Below, in pieces: positions 1 through 8,559 of a DNA stretch of 42,161 nt (position 1 is the stretch's first letter; every line of letters starts with the position of its first letter). Origin of the DNA: Methylocystis sp. Lineage in GTDB: Bacteria > Pseudomonadota > Alphaproteobacteria > Rhizobiales > Beijerinckiaceae. Below the pieces are notes generated by a model. It had not been told where the DNA came from. It did not search any database and was given only the letters and a program-made list of their open reading frames with translations. Where the stretch lies: positions 1 to 42,161 of the forward strand of contig JAMBEQ010000252.1 of NCBI GenBank assembly GCA_024506175.1. Direction: 5' to 3'. A program made the translations under genes and the position numbers.

Positions 1-1002
1 ATGGAGCAGGGCCTCGCTGTGCTGGAGGCGGCCTCCTCCGTCGACGCGCCGGTCATCATCCAGGCCTCGCGCGGCGCCCGCAATTACGCCAATGACATCA
101 TGCTCGCCAAGATGATCGAGGCGCTGATCGCCATGTACCCTGACATCCCGATCGTGATGCATCAGGACCACGGCAATAGCGAAGCCACCTGCGCCAGCGC
201 CATCCGCTTCGGCTTCTCCTCGGTGATGATGGATGGCTCGCTGAAGGCGGACGGCAAGACGCCGGCCGACTATCAATACAATGTCGATGTCACCCGCCGC
301 GTCGTCGATTTGGCGCATTGGGTCGGCGCTTCTGTCGAGGGCGAACTCGGCGTGCTCGGCTCGCTCGAATCCGGCGAGGGGGAGAAGGAAGACGGCCATG
401 GCGCCGAGGGCAAGCTCAGCCACGACCAGCTTCTGACCGACCCGGCCCAGGCCGAGGATTTCGTCGCGCGCACGAAGGTTGACGCGCTCGCCATCGCCAT
501 GGGCACCTCGCATGGCGCCTATAAGTTCACGCGCAAGCCCGACGGCGCCATTCTCGCGATGCATGTCGTAGAGGAGATCCACCGCCGCCTGCCGAACACC
601 CATCTCGTGATGCACGGTTCCTCCTCGGTGCCGCAGGAGCTGCAGGACGCCTTCAACGCGGCCGGCGGCGAAATGCCCCAGACCTGGGGCGTGCCGGTTT
701 CGGAAATTCAGCACGGCATCAAATTCGGCGTGCGCAAGATCAACATCGACACCGACTGCCGCATCGCCATGACGGCCGCGATCCGCGCCACGCTGAACAA
801 GAACAAGGGCGAGTTCGACCCGCGCAAATATTTGAAGCCCGCGCAGGAAGCCATGGTGAAGGTCTGCCGCCAGCGCTACGAGGAGTTCGGCACGGCCGGC
901 CAGGCCAGCAAGATCAAGCCCGTGCCGATGGCGGAGATGGCCAAGCGCTATGCGAACGGCGCGCTGGATCCGCGGTTTGCGGCTAAGAAGGCGGCGGAGT
1001 GA
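1..1002 (+). CDS. fba: Class II fructose-bisphosphate aldolase, Calvin-cycle subtype (5' end outside window)
   Basis: Cleaves fructose 1,6-bisphosphate (and, in the Calvin subtype, sedoheptulose 1,7-bisphosphate) reversibly into triose phosphate and an aldose phosphate in the cytosol. Visible residues carry the zinc-site motif HQDHGN (54-59), VEGELG (112-117), HGSSS (about 207-211) and KINIDTD (about 247-253), all class II landmarks. The family is usually about 355-360 residues and begins with roughly 25 residues before a conserved NMEQGLA-type segment. The 333 residues seen here start exactly at that segment, so the first ATG is probably internal and the real start lies upstream of the window. 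A strong stem-loop follows the stop. The rpe and pyruvate kinase-like genes downstream on the same strand suggest a carbon-fixation or gluconeogenic group. Confidence 0.95.
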   Translation: MEQGLAVLEAASSVDAPVIIQASRGARNYANDIMLAKMIEALIAMYPDIPIVMHQDHGNSEATCASAIRFGFSSVMMDGSLKADGKTPADYQYNVDVTRRVVDLAHWVGASVEGELGVLGSLESGEGEKEDGHGAEGKLSHDQLLTDPAQAEDFVARTKVDALAIAMGTSHGAYKFTRKPDGAILAMHVVEEIHRRLPNTHLVMHGSSSVPQELQDAFNAAGGEMPQTWGVPVSEIQHGIKFGVRKINIDTDCRIAMTAAIRATLNKNKGEFDPRKYLKPAQEAMVKVCRQRYEEFGTAGQASKIKPVPMAEMAKRYANGALDPRFAAKKAAE

Positions 1003-1018
1003 GTCGCAGTTGACATCG

Positions 1019-1068
1019 ACTTGTCGCCCGCGCCGCTGAACGCGTCGGGCGACAAGTTCGCCTTTTTG
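1019..1068 (+). terminator. Intrinsic terminator after the aldolase gene
   Basis: A perfect 12-bp inverted repeat (1019-1030 paired with 1046-1057, loop of 15 nt) begins 16 nt after the aldolase stop. A short T-rich stretch (CCTTTTTG, 1061-1068) follows it. Stem, position and T-run fit a rho-independent terminator. Confidence 0.8.
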
Positions 1069-1150
1069 AAAATGCCCTTTCCGGGCTACCTAGCCGTTAG
1101 TTATACTTGCCAAAAGCAAAGCGTTTGCACTGAATAAGAAGTTAGTATGC

Positions 1151-1576
1151 TTAGCCTTTCCCGCGCCCGTATTTGCGCGCGAAATCTCGCGCCTTCTCGG
1201 CCCGGCAAACGGCGGCGAAGGACTGATACATCGTTCCGGAGTTTCTCTCAGCGATCTTGTCGCACGTGACTTGCGCCTTCTTGTAAGCGGTTTTCACAGC
1301 CGCCGCGGCCTTGTTCATAAACAGCGGCTCACATTTCGTCTCCACAACCTCCAGGAGCCTGTTGGTCTTGCTGTCTCCGAACGCACAGGCTTCGGTAATC
1401 TTGAAAGCGCGTTCGCAACTCGGCGCGTTTTGCGCGGCGGCCATGACCGCCTCAACGTAACTTCCAGCTTTCTCGGATTCGGCGTCTGTGACTGGGCATT
1501 GTTCGACGGCGGACGCGGCCCGATCAAAAGAAAACACAGCGACGAGCGCCAAAACAGGCATTGCTTTCAAAGACAT
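1151..1576 (-). CDS. Small secreted protein with six cysteines, function unknown
   Basis: I do not recognise a family. The 141-residue product has a convincing Sec signal peptide: residues 1-23 contain a hydrophobic stretch ending in AASA, with likely cleavage before VEQC. The mature chain of about 118 residues has exactly six cysteines (in EQC, PSC, EAC, TKC, VTC and AVC contexts), an even number that suggests up to three disulfides in the periplasm. It is otherwise helical and rich in Ala, Lys and Glu, and ends in a basic tail. An AGAAGAGG Shine-Dalgarno-like sequence precedes the ATG. It lies opposite to and between the aldolase and rpe genes, so it interrupts an otherwise co-oriented carbon metabolism group. 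Coding is supported by the signal peptide and Cys pattern only. Confidence 0.7.
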   Translation of the reverse strand: MSLKAMPVLALVAVFSFDRAASAVEQCPVTDAESEKAGSYVEAVMAAAQNAPSCERAFKITEACAFGDSKTNRLLEVVETKCEPLFMNKAAAAVKTAYKKAQVTCDKIAERNSGTMYQSFAAVCRAEKARDFARKYGRGKG

Positions 1577-1748
1577 CTATGCCTCTTCTGAAATGTAGTA
1601 GCCGCGCCGCCGCTCATTCGTGCGGGACGCCCTCGTTCGAGTAGAAAAAGAACTTATAACCCTCCTGCCGGAATACACAGGCATTTTCGTCGCGCCCTGC
1701 CTGCACGCCATGCTAGTGACCGGCGCATCCAAACTGACAGGCGACGCC

Positions 1749-2429
1749 ATGACCGACATTCTCATCGCCCCCTCCATCCTCTCGGCCGACTTCGCCAGCT
1801 TGGGCGAAGAAACCGGCGCGATGGAAGCCGCCGGCGCCGACTGGATTCACCTGGACGTGATGGACGGGCATTTCGTGCCCAATCTCACTTTCGGCCCCGG
1901 CGTGGTTGCGGCGCTCAGGCCCCACACCAAGCTGCCGCTCGACGTGCATCTGATGATCTCGCCGATCGACCCCTACATCGGCGCCTTCGTCGACGCCGGG
2001 GCGGACATCATCACGGTCCACGCCGAGGGCGGCCCGCATCTGCATCGCTCGCTTCAAACCATCCGAGCGCGGGGCAAGAAGGCGGGCGTCTCGCTCAACC
2101 CCGCGACGCATGAGAGCGTGCTGCAATATGTTCTCGATGAGGTCGACCTCATTCTGGTCATGAGCGTCAATCCGGGCTTCGGCGGGCAGAGCTTCATTCC
2201 CTCGCAGCTCGCTAAGATCCGCGCCATTCGCGAGATGATCGGCCATCGGCCCATCCGTCTCGAAGTCGATGGCGGCGTGACGCCCGAGACCGCCGCCGCT
2301 ATTGTCGAGGCCGGCGCCGATGCGCTTGTCGCGGGCTCGGCGGCATTTCGCGGCGGGCCCTCCCAATATGCTGACAACATCGCGGCGCTGCGCGCGGCTG
2401 CGGCGAGCGCGGGTTCGGTCAGCGTCTGA
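1749..2429 (+). CDS. rpe: Ribulose-phosphate 3-epimerase
   Basis: Interconverts ribulose 5-phosphate and xylulose 5-phosphate in the Calvin and pentose phosphate pathways. The 226-residue TIM barrel has [13 protein letters not shown] at its start, metal ligand and catalytic residues in HLDVMDGHF (His34, Asp36), DVHLMI (His67) and EVDGGV (Asp174), the loop VNPGFGGQ (141-148), and a phosphate-binding end [12 protein letters not shown]. The frame is open further upstream to a GTG at 1620, but the ATG at 1749 gives the normal family length and N-terminus. The aldolase just upstream is in the same direction but is separated by a terminator and an opposing gene, so rpe probably has its own promoter. 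Confidence 0.95.
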   Translation: MTDILIAPSILSADFASLGEETGAMEAAGADWIHLDVMDGHFVPNLTFGPGVVAALRPHTKLPLDVHLMISPIDPYIGAFVDAGADIITVHAEGGPHLHRSLQTIRARGKKAGVSLNPATHESVLQYVLDEVDLILVMSVNPGFGGQSFIPSQLAKIRAIREMIGHRPIRLEVDGGVTPETAAAIVEAGADALVAGSAAFRGGPSQYADNIAALRAAAASAGSVSV

Positions 2430-2544
2430 GAGCTGTCATCGGCGCCGGTAGTGCTCTAGGCTGGCCACCTCCCTCCCGCGCCCGGGCTGGGCCTTGGGTC
2501 ACGCCGGCCCTCACGATTTGATTGCATGATTAAGGGCAAGGAAA

Positions 2545-4046
2545 ATGTCATCCGCCGAGCCGATGGAGACGACCGAGCGCAATCTTCATGCGCTATGCGA
2601 CGAGGTGGCGGCGCTGCGCGACTATCTTGAGAAGGAAGGCCAAGCGCGCCTCTCGGATTGGGGCCTTGAGACAGCGGCGCCCGGCGCCCGAAACCTCGCT
2701 TGCTGTCTTGCTCTACGTGGACGCGACCTGAGCGAATTGCAGCTTCGCCTCGCCGCTTATGGCCTTTCCTCCCTCGGGCGCAGCGAGGCGGATGTGCTGG
2801 GGGCGCTCGACGCGCTGCTTGCGACATTGCGACGGCTTTGCGGAGAGGAATCCGATTATCCCGCGCGCGCTGGCGAGGATGCGCTCGCTGCCGCCTGCAA
2901 CGAGATTTTCGGCGGTTGCGAGGATCGCACGCGTATCATGGCGACCCTGCCGAGCGAAGCCGCCGATGATCCCGGTCTCGTCTCCGCCCTGATCGACGCG
3001 GGCATGGACTGCGCGCGGATCAATTGCGCTCACGACGACGCAGCCACCTGGGCCCGCATGGCCGGGCATGTCCGCAACGCCGCCGAACGCCTTGGGCGCC
3101 CCTGTCGGGTGCTGATGGACATTGCGGGGCCCAAGCTGCGGCTCCAAGAGGTGCGCGGGCCGGAGAAATGCCGCCTCTTTCCCGGCGACCGGCTGCGGCT
3201 CGTCCCGCAGCTCGGCAAGCGCGGCAAGGGGATGGCCGCGACGCTCAACTTCCCCCAGGTCGTGGCTCAACTGCAGCCGGGGGCCGAGATTTCCTTCGAC
3301 GACGGCAAGGCCTCAGGCCGCATCCTGTCCAGTGACGGCGAGGGCGCGCAGGTCGAGATCACGGCTTCGCGGGCCAAGGGGCTACGGCTCAAGCCCGGCA
3401 AGGGTGTGAATCTGCCGGCGGTCGACCTCGATCTGTCGCCCCTGACTGAAAAGGACCTGGCGGATCTCGACGCCGTCGCACGGCTTGCCGATCTCGTCGG
3501 CTTTTCCTTCGTGCAGCGGGTGGAGGACATCGCCTTGCTCGATCGGGAGCTCACGGCGCATCGGGGCGACGCGCCCCGGCAGGGACTCATGCTGAAAATC
3601 GAGACGCCGCTCGCCCTTCGCAATCTCCCGCGGCTGATGGTGGAGGCGGCGGCGCGGCGCCCGGCGGCGGTCATGATCGCGCGCGGCGATTTGGCTGTCG
3701 AAGTCGGCTTCGCGCGGCTTTCAGAGATGCAGGAGGAAATCCTCTGGCTCTGTGAAGCCGCGCATATGCCCGTCATCTGGGCGACGCAGTGCTCGACCAA
3801 TATGTGCACGAGGGAATCGCCAGCCGCGCTGAGACGACCGACGCCGCCATGGCGCAGCGCGCCGATTGCGTGATGCTGAACAAGGGCGCCTATTTGCCAC
3901 AGGGCGTGCGCTTCCTGCGCGAGGTTCTCAATCGCATGGAGCGGCATCAATCCAAGAAGTTCGCGCGCTTGTCGCGGCTCGAGGCGTGGTCCCGACCAGA
4001 GCCCGCGCAACAGGGCGCAGGCGGCTTCAATGTTCCGCCTGAGTGA
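2545..4046 (+). pseudogene. pyk: Pyruvate kinase-like gene interrupted by a one-base deletion
   Basis: Pyruvate kinase transfers phosphate from PEP to ADP. The first frame (2545-3873) has about 130 extra N-terminal residues, then the A domain start (TLPSEAADDPGL), MDIAGPKLR, a B domain, GFSFVQRVEDI, and the signature IARGDLAVEVG near residues 378-388. After PVIWATQ the frame runs into an unrelated tail and stops at 3873. The homologous continuation (VLDQYVHEGIASRAETTDAA, then CVMLNKG) resumes in another frame from 3789. One missing G in the CAG-GTG junction at 3789-3790 explains both frames. Restored, the product would be about 500 residues and would end without the usual C-terminal allosteric domain. 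An AAGGAA site precedes the ATG. A real lesion and a sequencing error cannot be told apart here. Confidence 0.85.
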
Positions 4047-4818
4047 TGATATCTCGAACAAAGAGAATGGGCGCGGGGTCGACGGTTACGCCGCCCCGGA
4101 AAGGATTGTCTAGCGCGGCGATGAGAAAAACGGCGGCTCCCAGAAAGAGCGCCGTTGTTGCGCCGAGCAGAACATGCACATGCAACTCCATGTCGAAGAG
4201 GCACATGAGCAGCACGTAAAGAAAGGCGCCGAGATAGACGACGGCCCACATTGCGGCTGGAATGCCATTCCCTTCGCTCGACAACAGCAGGCGTCTTTGC
4301 TCGATGAGCGTGTTGATTTGCCTGAACGCCTCCCCGTAGACCAGCTCCTCGCTCTTGGTCGACGGCGTAAAAGCGAGAAGCTTGGCGAGCATGCGGCGCA
4401 ATGTCGGAGAAGGGCCGGTCGGCGCCGGGGCCTCGAGATCTTTCGGCCAATGGGTCTCAACGGCTTCCACCGCGTATTCGTGCAAGTCGCGCTGCAACTC
4501 CGTGCGCAAGGGCGCGGGGAAACCATCGAGATCGTGATGAAGCGTGGTCAAGGTGAGCGCCTTCTTCGACACGGCCTCCTTCACTTCCGAGAAGTCCTGA
4601 TAGGCCTCGACGGCGATCAGACCGAGCAGAATGCCATAAAGCGCGGCGAAGCTCTGGAGCGAGAAACCTATCATGTCGTTGGCGTTGCGGCGTCCATGGA
4701 TCCATCGGTGTGAATAAGGGCGACAGATAAAAATTCCCAAGACAGTAAGGCCACAGAATCCTACGCAGTAAATGAGAGCCAGCTGTACAATCGAAAATCC
4801 GCTGAGCAAATGATCCAT
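4027..4818 (-). CDS. DUF4239-type (bestrophin-like) inner-membrane protein
   Basis: The 263-residue protein has the DUF4239 layout. Two N-terminal membrane helices (about residues 8-31 and 48-71) are followed by a soluble helical region of about 110 residues. That region includes EAYQDFSEVKEAVSKKA and a segment around YGEAFRQINTLIEQRR. Two C-terminal membrane helices follow (about 188-208 and 216-236). The molecular role of the family is unknown; the resemblance to bestrophin anion channels is a database naming only. A strong AGGAGAAAG ribosome site supports the ATG. The 3' end overlaps the end of the pyruvate kinase gene by 20 bp in convergent orientation. Confidence 0.8.
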   Translation of the reverse strand: MDHLLSGFSIVQLALIYCVGFCGLTVLGIFICRPYSHRWIHGRRNANDMIGFSLQSFAALYGILLGLIAVEAYQDFSEVKEAVSKKALTLTTLHHDLDGFPAPLRTELQRDLHEYAVEAVETHWPKDLEAPAPTGPSPTLRRMLAKLLAFTPSTKSEELVYGEAFRQINTLIEQRRLLLSSEGNGIPAAMWAVVYLGAFLYVLLMCLFDMELHVHVLLGATTALFLGAAVFLIAALDNPFRGGVTVDPAPILFVRDIITQAEH

Positions 4819-4876
4819 CGGCTTTCTCCTAGGCCGCCATTTGGCGGCTCCAGCAGGAGTTTGTCAAAGCAATGGA

Positions 4877-5083
4877 TTACCGGTTGAGGAGCCACAAGGC
4901 CAAGCTCAACACGACGCTCAGCAATAGTGAGGTGGCGATCGGAACATAGATGCGCAGATTGCCGCGCACGAAGATGATGTCGCCGGGCAGGCGCCCCAAG
5001 CTGACGCCAAGGCGCTCGCCGATCATCCACGCGAGGCCGAGCGCGATGAACGCGACGCCAATCAAAATCAACAGTTTTGGCAT
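4877..5083 (-). CDS. DUF2905 family small membrane protein
   Basis: A 68-residue protein with two predicted membrane helices (about 4-22 and 47-65) flanking the conserved central segment GRLPGDIIFVRGNLRIYVP. That segment (LPGDI, RGN, Y-P) is typical of DUF2905 proteins. The function is unknown. A GGAGAGAGG ribosome site sits at good distance from the ATG. It lies 58 bp upstream of the DUF4239 gene on the same strand, and the two could be co-transcribed. Confidence 0.85.
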   Translation of the reverse strand: MPKLLILIGVAFIALGLAWMIGERLGVSLGRLPGDIIFVRGNLRIYVPIATSLLLSVVLSLALWLLNR

Positions 5084-5602
5084 GGCGAACCTCTCTCCGC
5101 TTCATACGCGTCTGTCGCGCGCAAATGGTGACATATTGTCGCGAAGCGCAAAATTGCGAAGGACATCGCTTGCAATCGCCCCTGCGCGCCGCTAACTCGC
5201 GAACAGGTTTTCGCCGCAGCGAATGATCGCGCCACAGGGTGCGACGAAATCGCTCAGTCGAATGAGGGCGCCATGGCGCGCCTTTCGCAATGGGCCCGTC
5301 GAGACGCGGACGCCCTGAACCTGGACAACAAAGTCTCTCTCGGAGCAACCACCGCGGACGCGTGCGCGCGCCTTTGCGCGCGTTTGGAAGGTAAGGAACT
5401 ATGATGAGGCCTGATCATCTTTTTATCGCAATGACGATGGTGAAGCACGGCACGCTCGCCGGCGCGTTCATTTTTGCGTTCAAGATTCTGCGCTTTGCTT
5501 TGATCCACTGACCGGGCCACGAGGGGTGCTGCCGATTATCCGCTCTTGACCTTCGCGCGCCGACTCGCGAGAGCTAGTCCGCGCAAAGGGGGAGCGGGAT
5601 AA
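5084..5602. other. 519-bp gap without a firmly supported gene; two tiny coupled reading frames
   Basis: No family is recognisable here. The plus strand holds two short frames: 5273-5404 (43 codons, ATG after a GAGGGC) and 5401-5511 (36 codons, hydrophobic C-terminal half, AAGGA just upstream). They overlap as ATGA, the arrangement seen in translational coupling. Coding is unproven. The gap also serves as the divergent upstream region of the DUF2905 gene and the esterase gene. Confidence 0.3.
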
Positions 5603-6289
5603 ATGGCGGCAGCGATCGATGGTCCGAGAGTGGCGGCGAAATCGGGCAGGGCCCGGCAGCTCGTCGTCTTCCTCCACGGCTATGGCGCGGACGGCTCCGA
5701 TCTTATCGAGATCGGGCGCCAGTGGCGCTCCTTCCTGCCCGACGCCGACTTCGTCGCGCCGCATGCGCCCGAGCGTTGCGCCATGTCGCCCATGGGGCGG
5801 CAGTGGTTTCCGCTCACCATGCGCGACCCCGAGGAGCGCTGGCGCGGCGTGATCGCCGCCCGCCCGACGCTCGACGCCTTCCTCGACGCAGAACTGGAAA
5901 AGCGCAGCTTGGACGAGCGCTCGCTGGCGCTCGTCGGCTTCAGCCAGGGCACGATGATGGCGCTGCATACGGGCCTGCGTCGGCCCAAGGCCCCGCGCGC
6001 CATCCTCGGCTATTCCGGAGTTCTGGTGCTGGGCCCCAACCAGACCGGCGCCGAGCGGTCACCGCAGAACCCGCCGCCCTCGGTGCTGCTCGTCCATGGC
6101 GAGGAGGACGACCTCATCCCGGTCGAGGCGCTGATGCTCTCCGCCAATTCGCTCGCCGATATGCATGTCCCGACGCAATGGCATATTTCCGCCGCGCTGG
6201 GGCACGGCATCGACAACGCCGGCCTGATCCACGGGGCGCTGTTCTTGGCGCAGGCTTTTGGGGTGAAGGTGGAGTTCGGGCGGAGGTAG
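5603..6289 (+). CDS. Alpha/beta hydrolase of the phospholipase/carboxylesterase family
   Basis: A cytosolic serine esterase of the small carboxylesterase (YpfH/EstB-like) family. The 228 residues show an oxyanion-side HGYGADGSDL motif (25-34), the nucleophile elbow GFSQG (Ser115), an acid in EEDDLIPV (Asp170) and the catalytic His in GHGIDN (His201), so the triad is complete. There is no signal peptide. The substrate cannot be deduced; family members hydrolyse short acyl esters, lysophospholipids or thioesters. A GGGAG-type ribosome site precedes the ATG. It is convergent with the methyltransferase gene downstream. Confidence 0.88.
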   Translation: MAAAIDGPRVAAKSGRARQLVVFLHGYGADGSDLIEIGRQWRSFLPDADFVAPHAPERCAMSPMGRQWFPLTMRDPEERWRGVIAARPTLDAFLDAELEKRSLDERSLALVGFSQGTMMALHTGLRRPKAPRAILGYSGVLVLGPNQTGAERSPQNPPPSVLLVHGEEDDLIPVEALMLSANSLADMHVPTQWHISAALGHGIDNAGLIHGALFLAQAFGVKVEFGRR

Positions 6290-6416
6290 GGGCGAGGACA
6301 GGGACTTAGCGCTTAATTGTCCTGGAAGATTAGGCGCACACTACGCCCGAACTGGTCGCGCGCGCGCCGATCGCGAAGCTAAAAACGGCGCTCTTTTGCA
6401 AAGCGCTTCGCCCCAC

Positions 6417-7163
6417 TCACGCCGGCTCCGCCCCATCCGGCTCCAGCGCCGGCTCCAGCACCGGCTCCACGAACTGAGGAATGCGGCGCACGGCGCGGCG
6501 GACGACCGGGCGGTAGAGTTGCTTCGTCGCCTCCACCACATGCACGCCGCCGCCCGGCAGCGAGAAGCGCCCGGCGATGCGCTCGAAGGCGGGGGCGGAG
6601 CGCAGGAGCGTCACGCGCTGGAAGGGGGGGACGTAAAGCGCCTCGCCCCAAAACACGGGCAGGAATTGCGCCCCCTGCAGCAGCGTCTGAAGCTGGCCGC
6701 GCGAATAGGGATGGCCATGGCCGAAGGGCGTCGTGTCGAGGCGCGCCCAGAGGCCGGTGCGGCTCGGCGCGACGATCACGACCCTCCCGCCCGGCGCCAG
6801 AATGCGCCAGATTTCCTCGAGCAAATCCTGCGGATGCTCCTCGAATTCCAGCGCATGAACGATCAGGATGCGGTCCATGCTGGCGTCCGGCAGCGGCGTC
6901 ATGGAGGCTTCGACCAGCGCCGTGGCGGAGCGGCTGTCGAGCGGCCAGTGCATCACGCCTTGGGTCGCCGGCATGAAGGCAAGGACGCGCTGCGCCTTTT
7001 CGCGGAAACTGTCGAGATAGGGCGGCGCATAGCCCATGCCCAGCACGCGCATGCCGGCGTGATCTTCCCAGCGCGCGCGTAATAGACGCCCAACGACGCG
7101 GCGTGCGACCTCCCCCAGGGCGGTTTCGTAAAAGGCCCGAAGCTCGACCACGTCCAGCGCCAT
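6417..7163 (-). CDS. Class I SAM-dependent methyltransferase next to gloB
   Basis: A 248-residue protein with a methyltransferase type 11 fold. The SAM-binding region after VLGMGYAPPYLDSF is poorly glycine-rich, so the motif I loop is atypical. It is followed by an acidic segment near MTPLPDASMDRILIVHALE and the post-motif strand LEEIWRILAPGGRVVIVAPSR. The last 30 residues are Pro/Glu-rich and probably disordered. In many alphaproteobacteria a methyltransferase of this kind is divergent from gloB, as here (99 bp between starts), and the pairing supports the start chosen. The substrate is unknown. Confidence 0.8.
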   Translation of the reverse strand: MALDVVELRAFYETALGEVARRVVGRLLRARWEDHAGMRVLGMGYAPPYLDSFREKAQRVLAFMPATQGVMHWPLDSRSATALVEASMTPLPDASMDRILIVHALEFEEHPQDLLEEIWRILAPGGRVVIVAPSRTGLWARLDTTPFGHGHPYSRGQLQTLLQGAQFLPVFWGEALYVPPFQRVTLLRSAPAFERIAGRFSLPGGGVHVVEATKQLYRPVVRRAVRRIPQFVEPVLEPALEPDGAEPA

Positions 7164-7262
7164 GGCCCGATCATCCGCTTATTCTCGCTGCGGCGCAAGA
7201 TTCGCGTGGGTCGCAATTTTGCTTGCCTTCGCTATCATGGCGAAGATCAGTGAGGAGAACCT

Positions 7263-8036
7263 ATGCCGATAGAGGTCGCCCAGTTCATTTGTCTTTCAGA
7301 CAATTTTGGCCTTCTGGTTCATGACCGGGAGACAGGCGCGGCCGCGAGCGTGGATGCGCCCGATGGCGAGGCGATCGCGGCGGAGGCTGAGCGACGCGGC
7401 TGGCCGCTTACCCATCTTCTGATCACCCACCACCATCTCGACCATATCGAGGGCTGGGAGGTCTTGAAGAAGCGCTTCCCGGGCATGAAGATCGTCGGCT
7501 CGGCCAATGACGCCCACCGCCTGCCGCCGCTCGACCAACCGGTTTCGGACGGCGAGGAGGTCCGAGTTGGAGCCTCCCGCGCACAGGTCATCGCGACGCC
7601 GGGCCATACAGCCGGGCATGTCGTCTATTATTTCCCAGACGACGACGCGGTTTTCGTGGGCGATACGCTCTTCTCTCTGGGCTGTGGGCGCGTCTTCGAG
7701 GGCACGATGGACGAGATGCGCCTGTCGCTCGAAAAAATAGCCAACCTCCCGGGCGAGACGCGCATTTATTGCGGGCACGAATATACGCAGTCGAACGGCC
7801 GCTTCGCAGTCACCGTCGACCCCGAAAACCGCATGCTGCTGGACCGGGTGCGGGATGTCAGCGACTTGCGCGCCGCGGGCCAATTCACCTTGCCGACGAC
7901 GGTCGCGCTCGAGAACGCCACCAACCCCTTCCTGCGGGTCGAGGACCCGCTGGTGAAGAAAGCCATGGGCATGGACGGCGCCGATCCCTTCCTCGTCTTC
8001 GCCGAAATGCGCGAACGCAAGAACCGCTTCGCCTGA
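7263..8036 (+). CDS. gloB: Hydroxyacylglutathione hydrolase (glyoxalase II)
   Basis: Hydrolyses S-lactoylglutathione to lactate and glutathione, the second step of methylglyoxal detoxification. The 257-residue metallo-beta-lactamase fold carries the dinuclear metal motif THHHLDH (55-61), further ligands in PGHTAGH (His115), FVGDTLF (Asp134) and YCGHEYT (His172), and the C-terminal glyoxalase II domain (NPFLRVEDP, FAEMRERKNRF). A GAGGAG ribosome site precedes the ATG. The stop overlaps the start of the cupin gene (TGATG), so the two are translationally coupled. Confidence 0.95.
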   Translation: MPIEVAQFICLSDNFGLLVHDRETGAAASVDAPDGEAIAAEAERRGWPLTHLLITHHHLDHIEGWEVLKKRFPGMKIVGSANDAHRLPPLDQPVSDGEEVRVGASRAQVIATPGHTAGHVVYYFPDDDAVFVGDTLFSLGCGRVFEGTMDEMRLSLEKIANLPGETRIYCGHEYTQSNGRFAVTVDPENRMLLDRVRDVSDLRAAGQFTLPTTVALENATNPFLRVEDPLVKKAMGMDGADPFLVFAEMRERKNRFA

Positions 8037-8473
8037 TGCGCGCGCTCGACAGCCTCTCCGCAGAAGAGGTCGCGCGCCTGCTCGATCTTGGGCCGCATCC
8101 CGAGGGCGGCTATTATCGCGAGACCTTCCGCGATCCGCGTAGGGCCGAGGGCAGGGCGGTCTCGACGGCGATCTATTATCTTCTGCCCGCCGGGCAAGTC
8201 TCCGCCTGGCATCGAGTCGACGCCGCCGAAATATGGCACTGGCACGCCGGCGCGCCTTTGGAGCTGTCGCTCTTCCAGGATGGCCGCCACAGAGGCGTCA
8301 GGCTCGGCGCCGATCTGACGAGCGGCGAGCGCCCGCAGGGCATCGTGCCGGCGGGCGTCTGGCAGTCAGCCAAGAGCCTCGGCGCCTGGTCGCTTGTCGG
8401 CTGCACGGTCGCGCCCGGCTTCGAATTCGCCCATTTCGAAATCGCCGCCCCGGGGCAGATTCCCGAGGCCTGA
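8036..8473 (+). CDS. Cupin of the DUF985 family
   Basis: A 145-residue single-domain cupin. DUF985 landmarks are HPEGGYYRETFRD near the N-terminus, STAIYYLLPAGQVSAWHRV, the metal-site candidates WHRVDAAEIWHWHAGAP, and a C-terminal GCTVAPGFEFAHFE strand. The function of the family is not established. The ATG at 8036 overlaps the gloB stop by one base, giving a coupled pair; homologues are commonly found beside gloB. The frame is open further upstream within gloB, but that segment does not resemble the family. Confidence 0.88.
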   Translation: MRALDSLSAEEVARLLDLGPHPEGGYYRETFRDPRRAEGRAVSTAIYYLLPAGQVSAWHRVDAAEIWHWHAGAPLELSLFQDGRHRGVRLGADLTSGERPQGIVPAGVWQSAKSLGAWSLVGCTVAPGFEFAHFEIAAPGQIPEA

Positions 8474-8559
8474 GGGCGATTTCATGAGCGGGGCTTTTTG
8501 CCGCCCGCCGGATAGTGTATCGGGGCGCATAACCAAAGTTTAAAAAGGAACCGACACCC

